64,000 bases of DNA from positions 15,211 through 79,210 of the forward strand of contig CAZPBY010000032.1 of NCBI GenBank assembly GCA_964584785.1, in the 5' to 3' direction. Below are positions 44,514 to 53,110 of this stretch, piece by piece; position 1 is the first letter of the stretch, and the number at the start of each line of letters is the position of its first letter. The translations under genes and the position numbers were made by a program. This stretch comes from JAHFTY01 sp964584785 (lineage in GTDB: Bacteria > Acidobacteriota > Terriglobia > 20CM-2-55-15). The notes under the pieces are model-generated. The model was not told where the DNA came from. It was given only the letters and a program-made list of their open reading frames with translations, and made no database searches.

Positions 44514-44948
44514 GTGAGCCGATTTTCAAGCGTAGTCACAATTGTCCTCGGATCCATTGTCTCAATCGGCGGCACAGCTCCGGGGACGGCCGCTCAGCAG
44601 TCACCGTTCAAACCGCCTTCGAATCTTCGGGTCTTGCCGAAGGACACGAAGCTTCCGGACCTCATTTCGACGATGAGGAACTTCACGCAGGCACTTGGTG
44701 TGCGCTGCCAGTTCTGCCACAGCTACACCGGTTCGGATCCCAACGCGCTCGAAAACTTTGATTTTGCGAGCGACTCGGTGCCCGCCAAAGCGACGGCTCG
44801 AAAGATGATGAGTATGTTGCAAACGATCAACGGCGAACTGCTCAAAGATGTGGGTCAGCCCGCGCCGGCCGGACAGATGAAAGTGAACTGCTTCACCTGC
44901 CACCGCGGCGAACGTACGCCGCAGACCGCGCGGGCCCCCGGGTTCTGA
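44514..44948 (+). CDS. Exported di-heme c-type cytochrome (photosynthetic-reaction-centre cytochrome-like)
   Basis: The protein has 144 residues from a GTG start with AGGAGG 6 bases upstream, and a signal sequence (VVTIVLGSIVSIGG). Heme motifs are CQFCHSY and CFTCHRGERTP. The text between them (RKMMSMLQTINGELL) fits the small cytochromes annotated as reaction-centre cytochrome c subunit-like, frequent in Acidobacteria that are not phototrophs. It is probably a periplasmic electron carrier. The repeat fragment immediately upstream may affect its expression. Confidence 0.88.
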   Translation: MSRFSSVVTIVLGSIVSIGGTAPGTAAQQSPFKPPSNLRVLPKDTKLPDLISTMRNFTQALGVRCQFCHSYTGSDPNALENFDFASDSVPAKATARKMMSMLQTINGELLKDVGQPAPAGQMKVNCFTCHRGERTPQTARAPGF

Positions 44949-44989
44949 GTCGAGCGAACCCGATGTTGACGGGAATGATCGCGATCCCG

Positions 44990-47900
44990 CTATCGCCGGG
45001 CGATCGTCACTTTCAGGCCCGGCGCCCAGCTTTTGTATTCGTCGGTGTAATAAAGATAGGCGCGGCTGGCGGGACCCGTGAAGGAGCCCGGAACCGCGGC
45101 GATCAAGCTCAAGGGAAGATCGAACTTGTCACCGGCTTTGATGAAGCGCCAGTACAGGACGACTTCACGGCCGATGACTTCGTATGCATCGATCTTGCCG
45201 GACTTGACGAGTTCCTTGAGCTGATCGTGACGCACCTCGAGTCCTCCCGGAATTCCCACGATCGCGACGGGAGTCGGAATCACCTGGTCGTTTTTGTTCG
45301 CGATGGACACGACGGCCTCGGTGACTCCTCCTTCCTGGATTTGAGAATCTCGAAGAGCTACCTGAATGCCCACCTGAGCCTGGGCAGCACTCTCCGGAAC
45401 GAGACTGTGGTACTTCACGTTGATTGAGAACGGCATGCCGGAACCGTCTTCCATTTTGAGCGCGACCGTGTGCTTGCCGGCAGGCAGTGCGCTCGCGAAT
45501 TCCGGCATCGCGAGCACTCCCTGAGTGGATGCCGTGAAGGCGAGAGGAGCGCCGGCTGTCTTGCCGTCGACGGTAAGAATGATGCGGCCCGGGGCTTTCG
45601 GTCTGGCGTGAGCGTTGTCGTACGCGACGATGGAACGAAGCGCGAGAATGGTCGATTGCGTGGAGCCGTAGCGGCCGCTCTTGTTCGACTCGACGATCCA
45701 CTTCACCCCTTTCTCGATATTCGCCGCGTAAGCGGGTTCACGCATCCAGGCCAACACCGAAAGTGCCGTCGTTTCGATGGCCAGGGCATCGCCGCCGGAG
45801 CGCGTGATGCTGGTGACGGCGCCTGTAACATTGCCGCCCACCTCTTGTTTTCGGGCCAGCTTGTCCATCAATTGGCGCGCCGCGTCGTGATCGCCGGTGG
45901 CGTGAAGAATGTTCGCCGCCAATGCAACTATGTAGCTGTCTTGCGTCGAGCTGGCGGACGCTTTGACGGCTGCGACTTCGCGATCGAGATTCTTCTCTCC
46001 GGACTCGATCAGAGCCCAGACGATGTATGCGTTCGTGGTATCCGCCGGGGCTCCGCCGAAGCTGTCGAGAGCTCGCGAATTCCGGCTGAAACCGCCCTTA
46101 CCATCGCGACGGGCAAGAAGCCACGCGCGCGTGCGAGCGATCATGTTCTTGTCTACATTGCGCACATGAGACATGTCCGTAAACTGCAGCAAGCCGTAAG
46201 CCGTGAGCGCTTCGTGGCCAGGATCGGCGCCGAACCATTCATAGCCTTTGGTCGGAGATTCAAACGCGGTGAGTTTCTTGTAAGAGACGTCGAGAAGGCC
46301 TCTCGCCTTCTCGATGACGGCGGGATCAACGCCGGTGTGCGTCAGAAAGTACTGCTGAGCCATCGTGATGGGATAGCTGGTGGAGCTGGTTTGCTCGAAA
46401 CAACCGTTCGGCTCACGCAGCAGCGACTGCAGCGCGTCGGTCATGCTGGCGAGCGGAGTTGGATAAACGGTGACGCTCGAAGACACGCTGCCGCGAACGA
46501 TATCCGCAGGAAGCGTGAATTCGAACGATTTGGAGCCGTTGCTTTCCAGAATGCCGCCTCTTGCGCTTTCACGTGGGAAGCCCAGCGGCTGGACGTCGAG
46601 CTTTCGGCTTACCGTGTCACGATAAGGACCAGCCTTGGCGTCAAACGTCAGGTCCGCGAGACCGCTGAATTCATGGCCGACGTCGATTTGCACGAAGCGT
46701 CGCGCGCGCTCTTTGGAGACGAGCGCAGCCGTAATGTCGCTGAGTGTCGTGAACTTGAGGCCACCGGTTCCTTTCACGGCGATTTCCGTCTCGTGAAGAT
46801 CACGGCTCAAGCCGTTGACCATCGCAATGGGAAGTTGGAGCACGTCGCCGCTCGTGACCTGAAGCGGAATCTTGGGTTCGATGGAGAACGGTTTGACGGA
46901 TTCGATCTCGCTGGTGTCCGAGCCGAGCGTGCCATCCTGCGCGAAAGCGTCGGCAAGGACTCTGAAGGAAGTCACGGAATCGCTGAGGTTGAACGAGACC
47001 GTGGCGACGCCGGTGGAAGAGTCGGTCTTGACGCCCGCATTCCAATAGACCGTTTCAGCGAAGTCTGTGCGCGAGTCTGCTGTCCAGTTTGGCCGAAGCG
47101 TGTGTGCATATTCGCGGACGGTGGCCATATTCGCAATGTTCCCCACAGCCGCTTTTTGCGCGCCGGGAAGCCTCTCGCGGTTTGCTTCTAACTTTTGGTC
47201 GTCGGCGTCGAAAAGTGCGTCTTTCCTGGGTTCCTGGCGAATCTCCACTCGATCGAGTTCGCGTCCGTTAACGGGGAGATCGTCTCGAGCACGCTCGAGT
47301 ACAACACCTGGTGCCGCGGCGGCTGCGGGTGCAGCGAAGCGAACGACTCCGCCTTTGACTGCCGCGGCAAATGCGACCATTTCATCCATGGGCGCACCGG
47401 CAAGCCGGACATCGCGATGCAGGGAGCTATTATGAGTTACGAGCAAGCCGGTCATGGTGTTCGTCTGGAAGCCCGGTAATGACGCGCTCATCCGGTACGT
47501 CCCCGACTTTACAGTTGGGAAGACGTACGCCCCTCGCTCGTCGGTGACTGCGGTGAGAGTCGCTCCGGTGCCTGCGTTCATCGCTTGAACGCTGACGCCG
47601 GGTATGACTGCATTTCTCACGTCCGTGATTACACCGGTGATCGAGCCTGTGCCGGCCGTCGCGAACCGGCGCCAGCCCTGTGTTCCCAGCAGAAGGTCCG
47701 TCGCCAACGGAGCCTTCGGGTTAGTCTCGTCGAGGTAGACGTGCGCGTCGGCGAGATCCTTCACTTCGTTTTCAAGGAGGACCATCACCGGAAGGCGCGG
47801 AGCCTGTTCGCGCTTTTCGATCATTTCCAAAACGCTCGAGTCGGTGACGGTGAAGCCAACGATCGAACCGACGGGTTTGCCCGAATCATCCGTGGTCGTG

Positions 47901-49315
47901 ACGCGGAGCGTGACTTTGTCGCCGGGAACATAGTCTTCGCGGTCCGGAGCGATCTGCACTTTGAGTTGGTGTTCAGGCTGGCGAAAGAGCAGGCGCTCGG
48001 CGAGGGGCGCCCTGCGATCGTCGTATACCGTAGCTACGATCACGCCATCCGTGGATCTTGGAATGGTGAACACGACATCGGCCGGTTGATTCGCCCGGAG
48101 TGTGACGGACTTGAACGCGAGTTCTTTGCCTCGCTGACTCAAAGCAATGTCGTAGGCGCCGTCCGCCGTCGCGGCAACATGAACTGTGACGTCCTTCTTT
48201 CGCGGAATGACATCGAAGGTCGACCCAATCACGACGCCGGACTCTTTAACAACCGGAAGAGGGAAGACTGTCTTGATTCCGGCCGGTTCGGTGAGTCGAA
48301 GCGAATAGCGTTCGCCTTTGGCGGGGACGAAAGAGAATCGGCCGCGTCCTTCGTGTTCGGTGCGGAATGTCGCTACTTCCTTGCCGGCGGCGTTCACGAT
48401 GACTCCCGCCATGTCGGCAGGTTTGTGCGCCGGCGTTCGACCTTCGATGTAGACGCGGTTTTTCAGGCCGGCGATCAGATCGCCACCCTCAGGATAGATG
48501 CCGAGATCGACAGTCTGCAAAAGAATGGGGATGGTTTTGGTGGCGGTTTCCACCGTGCCGCCGTCCTCGATGATCATCGCGAGGACGCCTTCGCCGCGCG
48601 CGATCGCTGCAGGCAACTTGAAGCTGGCCGACGCGTTGCCGGAGCCGTCCACCGTGGTCGTACCTTTCCATGTCTCGTCGCCGTCGACGCGGGCGCTGAC
48701 CGAGACCTTCGCTCCGGAGGGAACGCCGCCTTCCGCTCGTTCAACATGCAGACTCGCGGCAACGGTGTCGCCGGGTCCATAGCCGTCGCGCACAAAAACA
48801 ATCTGGCTCTTGAGACGCGGAGCACGATAAGCGCGGATATCGAATTTGCGTTCAGCAGTGTCGGCCGACGGATGCGAGATGCGAGCGGTATACTCCCCGC
48901 CGGGCTGGCCTGACGGGATGTCCCACGAGAATGCAACGACGCTATCGATGATTGCGGCGGCACCGGACGCGACGGTATCGCCCTTCGGACCTTTGATCTC
49001 GAAGGAGGCCGCGACGCTTGCACGTGGAGTGTTGGTCACGGGAGTGTGACCATCCGCTCGAAGGACGACACCACGAACGTAAAGTCGTTCGCCGGAACGG
49101 TAGATTGGTTTGTCCGTAGCGATGTGCGTTACATAACGTTCAATGTCGCCAGGATCGCCTGCAATCTGCGGTGACGCAGGCGGAACCGGCGCCTTGCCGC
49201 CAAAGATGAGTCCAGCCGCGATAAGGACACCTCCTGTGAAGACTGCGATGGCTTGAAGCAGGTTATTGAATTTAAGAAAGCGGATAGGCTTGCGGTCCGA
49301 GCCGATGGATCTCAT
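44990..49315 (-). CDS. Bacterial alpha-2-macroglobulin family protein with inserted carboxypeptidase-regulatory domain
   Basis: The protein has 1,441 residues from the ATG at 49315 (GGGGGC just upstream); the open stretch beyond it lacks a signal. After an N-terminal hydrophobic anchor (LLQAIAVFTGGVLIAAGLIF) come macroglobulin beta-domains. An unusual insert of a carboxypeptidase-regulatory-like fold follows (ITGVITDVRNAVIPGVSVQA ... TDERGAYVFP), then a bait-like region. The thioester motif CFEQT has its Cys at 972, and the alpha-helical thioester domain and C-terminal macroglobulin domain follow. Such proteins trap foreign proteases covalently in the periplasm. No PbpC gene, a common bacterial partner, is next to it. 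Confidence 0.9.
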   Translation of the reverse strand: MRSIGSDRKPIRFLKFNNLLQAIAVFTGGVLIAAGLIFGGKAPVPPASPQIAGDPGDIERYVTHIATDKPIYRSGERLYVRGVVLRADGHTPVTNTPRASVAASFEIKGPKGDTVASGAAAIIDSVVAFSWDIPSGQPGGEYTARISHPSADTAERKFDIRAYRAPRLKSQIVFVRDGYGPGDTVAASLHVERAEGGVPSGAKVSVSARVDGDETWKGTTTVDGSGNASASFKLPAAIARGEGVLAMIIEDGGTVETATKTIPILLQTVDLGIYPEGGDLIAGLKNRVYIEGRTPAHKPADMAGVIVNAAGKEVATFRTEHEGRGRFSFVPAKGERYSLRLTEPAGIKTVFPLPVVKESGVVIGSTFDVIPRKKDVTVHVAATADGAYDIALSQRGKELAFKSVTLRANQPADVVFTIPRSTDGVIVATVYDDRRAPLAERLLFRQPEHQLKVQIAPDREDYVPGDKVTLRVTTTDDSGKPVGSIVGFTVTDSSVLEMIEKREQAPRLPVMVLLENEVKDLADAHVYLDETNPKAPLATDLLLGTQGWRRFATAGTGSITGVITDVRNAVIPGVSVQAMNAGTGATLTAVTDERGAYVFPTVKSGTYRMSASLPGFQTNTMTGLLVTHNSSLHRDVRLAGAPMDEMVAFAAAVKGGVVRFAAPAAAAAPGVVLERARDDLPVNGRELDRVEIRQEPRKDALFDADDQKLEANRERLPGAQKAAVGNIANMATVREYAHTLRPNWTADSRTDFAETVYWNAGVKTDSSTGVATVSFNLSDSVTSFRVLADAFAQDGTLGSDTSEIESVKPFSIEPKIPLQVTSGDVLQLPIAMVNGLSRDLHETEIAVKGTGGLKFTTLSDITAALVSKERARRFVQIDVGHEFSGLADLTFDAKAGPYRDTVSRKLDVQPLGFPRESARGGILESNGSKSFEFTLPADIVRGSVSSSVTVYPTPLASMTDALQSLLREPNGCFEQTSSTSYPITMAQQYFLTHTGVDPAVIEKARGLLDVSYKKLTAFESPTKGYEWFGADPGHEALTAYGLLQFTDMSHVRNVDKNMIARTRAWLLARRDGKGGFSRNSRALDSFGGAPADTTNAYIVWALIESGEKNLDREVAAVKASASSTQDSYIVALAANILHATGDHDAARQLMDKLARKQEVGGNVTGAVTSITRSGGDALAIETTALSVLAWMREPAYAANIEKGVKWIVESNKSGRYGSTQSTILALRSIVAYDNAHARPKAPGRIILTVDGKTAGAPLAFTASTQGVLAMPEFASALPAGKHTVALKMEDGSGMPFSINVKYHSLVPESAAQAQVGIQVALRDSQIQEGGVTEAVVSIANKNDQVIPTPVAIVGIPGGLEVRHDQLKELVKSGKIDAYEVIGREVVLYWRFIKAGDKFDLPLSLIAAVPGSFTGPASRAYLYYTDEYKSWAPGLKVTIARR

Positions 49316-49499
49316 AAGTAAATGCCCCCTGTTCGGCGTCGATGAAAGGTGCATCGCGAAGCGCGAAGCTTCGTGGATGCACCAATCGTCAAGGCCGTAT
49401 TCATAAACAAATAACTGATCGCAACGGCTGTTTCTTAGGCCGTTACATGAATTCTTTGTGACATCCATCGAAACGACGCTGGGGCGGGGGGCGGCGTGG

Positions 49500-49610
49500 C
49501 CAGCCCGAAGGGCTGCTCGGAAATTAGCCCGGGTGGAGCGTTTTTTGCGACACCCGGGGTTAGTCGTTGCAGGAATGACGCACCCCAGAGGTGTGCGAGG
49601 GTTAATCTGG
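49500..49610. repeat. Cluster of three stem-loops in an intergenic gap
   Basis: CAGCCC/GGGCTG (49502-49516) is followed by TTAGCCCGGGTG paired with CACCCGGGGTTA (49525-49536 with 49552-49563), then by GCACCCC.../GGTGTGC (from 49581). They occupy most of the 330 gene-free bases between the macroglobulin and HD-GYP genes. The pattern looks like an interspersed structured repeat; a small RNA cannot be excluded. Confidence 0.6.
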
Positions 49611-49645
49611 ACAGCACTGGCTTAGGGGGAGGGGAGTGGTCCGTT

Positions 49646-50803
49646 TCAGGAAGCGGAGTAATGCTTTTGAAGGTCGGTCTGGCCTTGAAACTCTTTCAGA
49701 AACTGCTGAGTCTCTTCGCGCCATTCCTTTGCGCTCTCCGGCGACTGTTCCGGTGCATCGATGGCTTGAGCAGCCACAGTGATTTTGGGCAGGGCCTTCA
49801 TGAACATTTCGAGGACGTGCGGATCGAAGTGATGTCCGCTCTGCTTTTCCATTTCCGCAAGCGCCGCCGGCATGGACCATGCGGGCTTGTAAGGACGAGC
49901 GTGAGTCAGGGCATCGAAAACATCGGCGACCGCCACGATACGTCCTTCGAGAGGGATCGCTTCGCCGCTGAGCCCCTCATATCCGTTCCCGTCCCATCGC
50001 TCGTGATGAGTCAGCGCGATGGTTTCCGCCATCTGCAGATGCGGCGACCGGCTGCCGCTCAAGATCCTGGCCCCGATACGAGTGTGGGTTTTCATGATTT
50101 CGAATTCTTCCGCAGTCAGTTTGGCGGGTTTGAGCAAAATGTAATCGGGAATGCCGATCTTCCCGAGGTCATGCAGCGGTGCGGCCCGCCGGATCAACTC
50201 CACCCATTCGGTGGACCTTTCCATAGATGTCGCGATCACGGCGCACATCTCGGCCATCCGGCGCGTGTGCTTACTGGTGTTGTCATCGCGGAATTCGGCC
50301 GCCATCGCCAGGCGCTCCAAAGTCTCGACCTGCGACTCCTGGAGTTCGCGTGTGCGTTCCGAAACTTTTGCTTCCAGAATTTTGTTTTGGTTTTGAACCG
50401 CGAGATGCAGAAACCGGGCCTCCAGCAGATTTCGAATCCGCAGCAGTACCTCGGTCCGATCGAACGGTTTGTTTACAAAATCTCTTGCGCTAAGCGACAG
50501 CGCCTGCAACTTTGCATTCGGGTCGCGGTCCCCGGTAAGCACGAGAATGGGAATATGGTCGCCTTCCGCGAAGTGTGCTCCGAGCTGGCGGATCAACGCC
50601 TGACCATTCATATGCGGCATCTGAAGATCCATCAGGATGAGGTCCGGTCGAAAGTCCAGGAACAACTGCAGGACACGTCGAGGGTCGGTTGCGCTGGCGA
50701 GGTTGGTGAATCCGGCGTTCTTTAGAAGTTCTTCGAGCAGCAAGACGTTCGCCGGTTCATCGTCGACGATCAGTATTTTCCCTCGCTTGATACTTGTTTC
50801 CAT
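49646..50803 (-). CDS. Response regulator with HD-GYP-type output domain (degenerate GYP)
   Basis: The protein has 385 residues from the ATG at 50803. The receiver domain (1-125) has Asp14-Asp15, phospho-acceptor Asp59 (ILMDLQMP) and Lys112. A coiled-coil linker (about 135-165) follows, then an HD-GYP domain with His211-Asp212 (HDLGKIG) and HHERWDGNGYEG from 266. HD-GYP proteins hydrolyse cyclic di-GMP. The classic Gly-Tyr-Pro is Gly-Tyr-Glu here, so activity or specificity may differ. No histidine kinase is adjacent, so the input is unknown. Confidence 0.92.
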   Translation of the reverse strand: METSIKRGKILIVDDEPANVLLLEELLKNAGFTNLASATDPRRVLQLFLDFRPDLILMDLQMPHMNGQALIRQLGAHFAEGDHIPILVLTGDRDPNAKLQALSLSARDFVNKPFDRTEVLLRIRNLLEARFLHLAVQNQNKILEAKVSERTRELQESQVETLERLAMAAEFRDDNTSKHTRRMAEMCAVIATSMERSTEWVELIRRAAPLHDLGKIGIPDYILLKPAKLTAEEFEIMKTHTRIGARILSGSRSPHLQMAETIALTHHERWDGNGYEGLSGEAIPLEGRIVAVADVFDALTHARPYKPAWSMPAALAEMEKQSGHHFDPHVLEMFMKALPKITVAAQAIDAPEQSPESAKEWREETQQFLKEFQGQTDLQKHYSAS

Positions 50804-51105
50804 CAATATGCGGAGCCCTCGGAGCGGGCCCGTGTTCGACAGGACAGACGCCCACCCCGAGCCCAATGATCAGATGGGCCATATCTTAAGTCGGGGACAT
50901 GGAAAGCTATATTTATTTGAAATTCGCGCTAAGACTCTAGAGGAGGCGACCTCTATTTATACGCAGCTGCTCTGGGCATTACTCCCCGCAGTACTCCCTC
51001 TTTAGTTCTATTCGTTTCGAACTGCCGATCTATTGTCCGCTCCCAGACCCCACCGCAAACTGCGGCGCATCAGATGTCCGCACATCAGTCGCAAGGAGGC
51101 GCACC
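50804..51105. other. Intergenic region without a supported gene
   Basis: About 300 bases upstream of the HD-GYP gene. An AT-rich part (50920-50960) may hold its promoter, but no clear -35/-10 pair is visible. At its end lies AAGGAGG (51093-51099), the ribosome-binding site of the small frame at 51106. Confidence 0.5.
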
Positions 51106-51204
51106 GTGCATCGTATTCAAGGTTCTTTTCTTCGGATCGGCTATCTCTTGTTTTCCGTTCTGGTGTTGCTTTCAACGGTTTTTGCAGCTGCGGTCCGCGC
51201 CTAG
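51106..51204 (+). CDS. 32-residue signal-peptide-like small ORF
   Basis: A GTG start preceded at 6 bases by AAGGAGG opens a 32-codon frame. It has a basic N-terminus (VHRIQGSFLR), a hydrophobic core (LLFSVLVLLSTVF) and a cleavage-like end (AAAVRA), then TAG. It looks like a complete secretion signal with nothing after it. It overlaps by 4 bases the stop end of the VOC gene on the other strand. It may be a membrane microprotein or the surviving N-terminus of a truncated secreted protein. Confidence 0.45.
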   Translation: MHRIQGSFLRIGYLLFSVLVLLSTVFAAAVRA

Positions 51205-51665
51205 GCAAGACCGCGAAACATCGTCAAACGCCGCCGCAGATATCGATGACGGGTTTCATCCAAGGCCTGCAATAGTTCGAGACGATTTCCGAACGGATCG
51301 TGGACGTACACGTGGATGTATCCTTCCATGGGCTCACCGTCGACGACTGTGAAACCGGCGTCGTTCAAACGCGCACTCAGGCGCTCCAACTCATCAACGA
51401 GAAGTCCGGGATGTGCTTTTCTAGCCGGTCGAAAGTCTGCTTCGACGCCAAGATGTATCCTCACGGCCGCTGTTTCAAACCACGCCCCGCCCCGCTTGGC
51501 GAGCTCCTGCGGCTTGGGCACTTCAGGGATTCCCAGCAACCCGGAATAGAAACTGCGCGCTGCGATTTCCTGGCCGGACGGCATGGCGAGTTGAACGTGA
51601 TGCACTCCAATAATTGGCATTTCGAAAAATGCTATCGATCCGACGAAGGCCTGTCCAGGATTCAT
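51201..51665 (-). CDS. VOC (glyoxalase/bleomycin-resistance fold) family protein
   Basis: This 154-residue protein has core VOC elements: IGVHHVQLAMP, ARSFYSGLLGIPEVPKP, RGGAWFE and YVHDPFGNRLELLQ. The fold binds a metal for isomerase, dioxygenase or resistance functions; the substrate here is unknown. Family starts normally fall at the Met at 51620 (MPIIGVHH), but GAGG lies before the ATG at 51665, so the start is uncertain by 15 residues. Confidence 0.85.
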   Translation of the reverse strand: MNPGQAFVGSIAFFEMPIIGVHHVQLAMPSGQEIAARSFYSGLLGIPEVPKPQELAKRGGAWFETAAVRIHLGVEADFRPARKAHPGLLVDELERLSARLNDAGFTVVDGEPMEGYIHVYVHDPFGNRLELLQALDETRHRYLRRRLTMFRGLA

Positions 51666-51695
51666 GGCCTCAACCTCAACCAGAATAGGACGATC

Positions 51696-52448
51696 CTACT
51701 CTTTCAATAGCCGCGCGCATTCGTTTAGTTCTGTAGTGTTCAACTCGGACACGAGCCAGTAGGTCATGCCCGATTCAGTCCAGTGGATTAAGTTGTATCC
51801 CTGACGCGCCAGTTGATCCTCTTGCCGGATCGCGGTGCCGCTCGACGGCCACACAAACAGATTGATCAAGTGCTGGCTGCGCTGATAGACGAGCGCCGCG
51901 ACGGGCCGATGGTTGAGGTAATCCAAACGGCCGCCGACCAAACGGAACCCTTGCGCGGTGAGATCCTTGGCAGGAGGCGAATAGTCGAGCTTGCCGCTGA
52001 ACCACGGTTTTACAGTGTGGCTGTCGGAAGATGAAACGTCAGTGATGTGATTCGCCATCATCGAACGGACATGACTTGAAACGATGTCGTTGACTAACAG
52101 TGTCTCTTCCGAAGATCTCCGCCACTGCGTGCCGACGGCCCATCCGGCTACGACCACCACCACCATCGCCGCTGCGAAAGCGGTCGCCCAGCGCCAGCCG
52201 AACAATGAATTTCTCGTTTCAGGATTCGCGGCCCGAATGGCCGACTTCACGTTCCGCTTCAAACGCGCCGGCGCCCTAAAGCGTATTGCGTTGTTTTCGA
52301 TCGCATGAGCCAGGGCTCTTAGCCTCGCGACATCCGCCTGACAGGTTGCGCACGACTGCACGTGGCCTTCGACCGAGAGGCTGCCCGCGGAATCGAGCTC
52401 TCCATCCACGTAGGCATTCAGCAAAGTTTTGGACTCCGCGCAGGTCAT
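51696..52448 (-). CDS. Anti-sigma factor with zinc-finger (zf-HC2) domain and one membrane helix
   Basis: This 250-residue protein has the zinc-binding set Cys3, His29, Cys33, Cys36 (HVQSCATC), typical of anti-sigma factors of the RsiW/ChrR-related type. A single membrane helix lies at about 86-107 (FAAAMVVVVVAGWAV), followed by a periplasmic C-terminal domain. The start overlaps the sigma factor stop by 4 bases. It should hold the ECF sigma factor at the membrane until an envelope signal releases it. The sensed signal is unknown. Confidence 0.9.
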   Translation of the reverse strand: MTCAESKTLLNAYVDGELDSAGSLSVEGHVQSCATCQADVARLRALAHAIENNAIRFRAPARLKRNVKSAIRAANPETRNSLFGWRWATAFAAAMVVVVVAGWAVGTQWRRSSEETLLVNDIVSSHVRSMMANHITDVSSSDSHTVKPWFSGKLDYSPPAKDLTAQGFRLVGGRLDYLNHRPVAALVYQRSQHLINLFVWPSSGTAIRQEDQLARQGYNLIHWTESGMTYWLVSELNTTELNECARLLKE

Positions 52449-52990
52449 ACAGAACTCCGCCGGCCGGCGTTCGTCAGATAAACCTGTATCCGTTTGCGCG
52501 CCCGAGCCAGGCGCGACATGACGGTTCCGACCGGAACATCCGAAATATCCGCGATCTCCTTGTACGACAGTCCTTCCATTTCTCGAAGCACGATAACTTC
52601 GCGAAACTCGACCGGCAGATCGTCGAGCGCCGCGATCAACAGTTCTCGATCCGCATTTTGAATGAGCGCAATCTCAGGATTGGGAATGTGATCATCGATC
52701 TCATCGATCTTACCTTCCTTCGTCAATTCGGGTTGGGCCGACCGCCGGCGGAGCCATGAATAGAAAGTATTCCGAACGATGGCAAACAGCCATGACCGGC
52801 AATCGTGCCCGGAAAAACTCTTCCAGTACTTGAAAGCGCGAAGCGATGCTTCCTGGACGACGTCTTCCGCGTCCTGATCGTTGCGCGTAAGCCATCGCGC
52901 CAGATTGTAGGCCGCGTCCAGATGAGGCAAGACAGCTTCATCGAAACCAATCAAGTCCTTTTGCTCCGGCAATCGTATTCCCGCCATCAC
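52445..52990 (-). CDS. ECF RNA polymerase sigma factor
   Basis: This 181-residue protein has sigma region 2 (YNLARWLTRNDQDAEDVVQE, FKYWKSFSG, RSWLFAIVRNTFYSW) and region 4 (LPVEFREVIVLREMEGLSYK, VPVGTVMSRLARARKRI). This is the normal layout and length of an extracytoplasmic-function sigma factor. It is coupled to its anti-sigma gene and divergent from the phosphoesterase-cupredoxin gene across 120 bases, so that gene is a candidate target. I found no convincing ECF-type promoter pair in that gap. Confidence 0.93.
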   Translation of the reverse strand: MMAGIRLPEQKDLIGFDEAVLPHLDAAYNLARWLTRNDQDAEDVVQEASLRAFKYWKSFSGHDCRSWLFAIVRNTFYSWLRRRSAQPELTKEGKIDEIDDHIPNPEIALIQNADRELLIAALDDLPVEFREVIVLREMEGLSYKEIADISDVPVGTVMSRLARARKRIQVYLTNAGRRSSV

Positions 52991-53110
52991 CGCCTATGTT
53001 TCCCAGACCACGCATGCCGCGATTTTATTCCCGATGGAATTTCACGATTGTCGCACCGGTCTCGCCAAGTGAAACGACAAATGGTGACCTCAACTACAAA
53101 GGAGCTACTC

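Noticed and set aside
45470..47191. Long antisense open frame (573 codons) across the macroglobulin gene
   Set aside because: No family features or start signal; codon composition mirrors the real gene.
52991..53110. ECF-type promoter in the sigma/phosphoesterase gap
   Set aside because: GGAATTT near 53035 with CGGTCT downstream is only a loose match; not enough to call.
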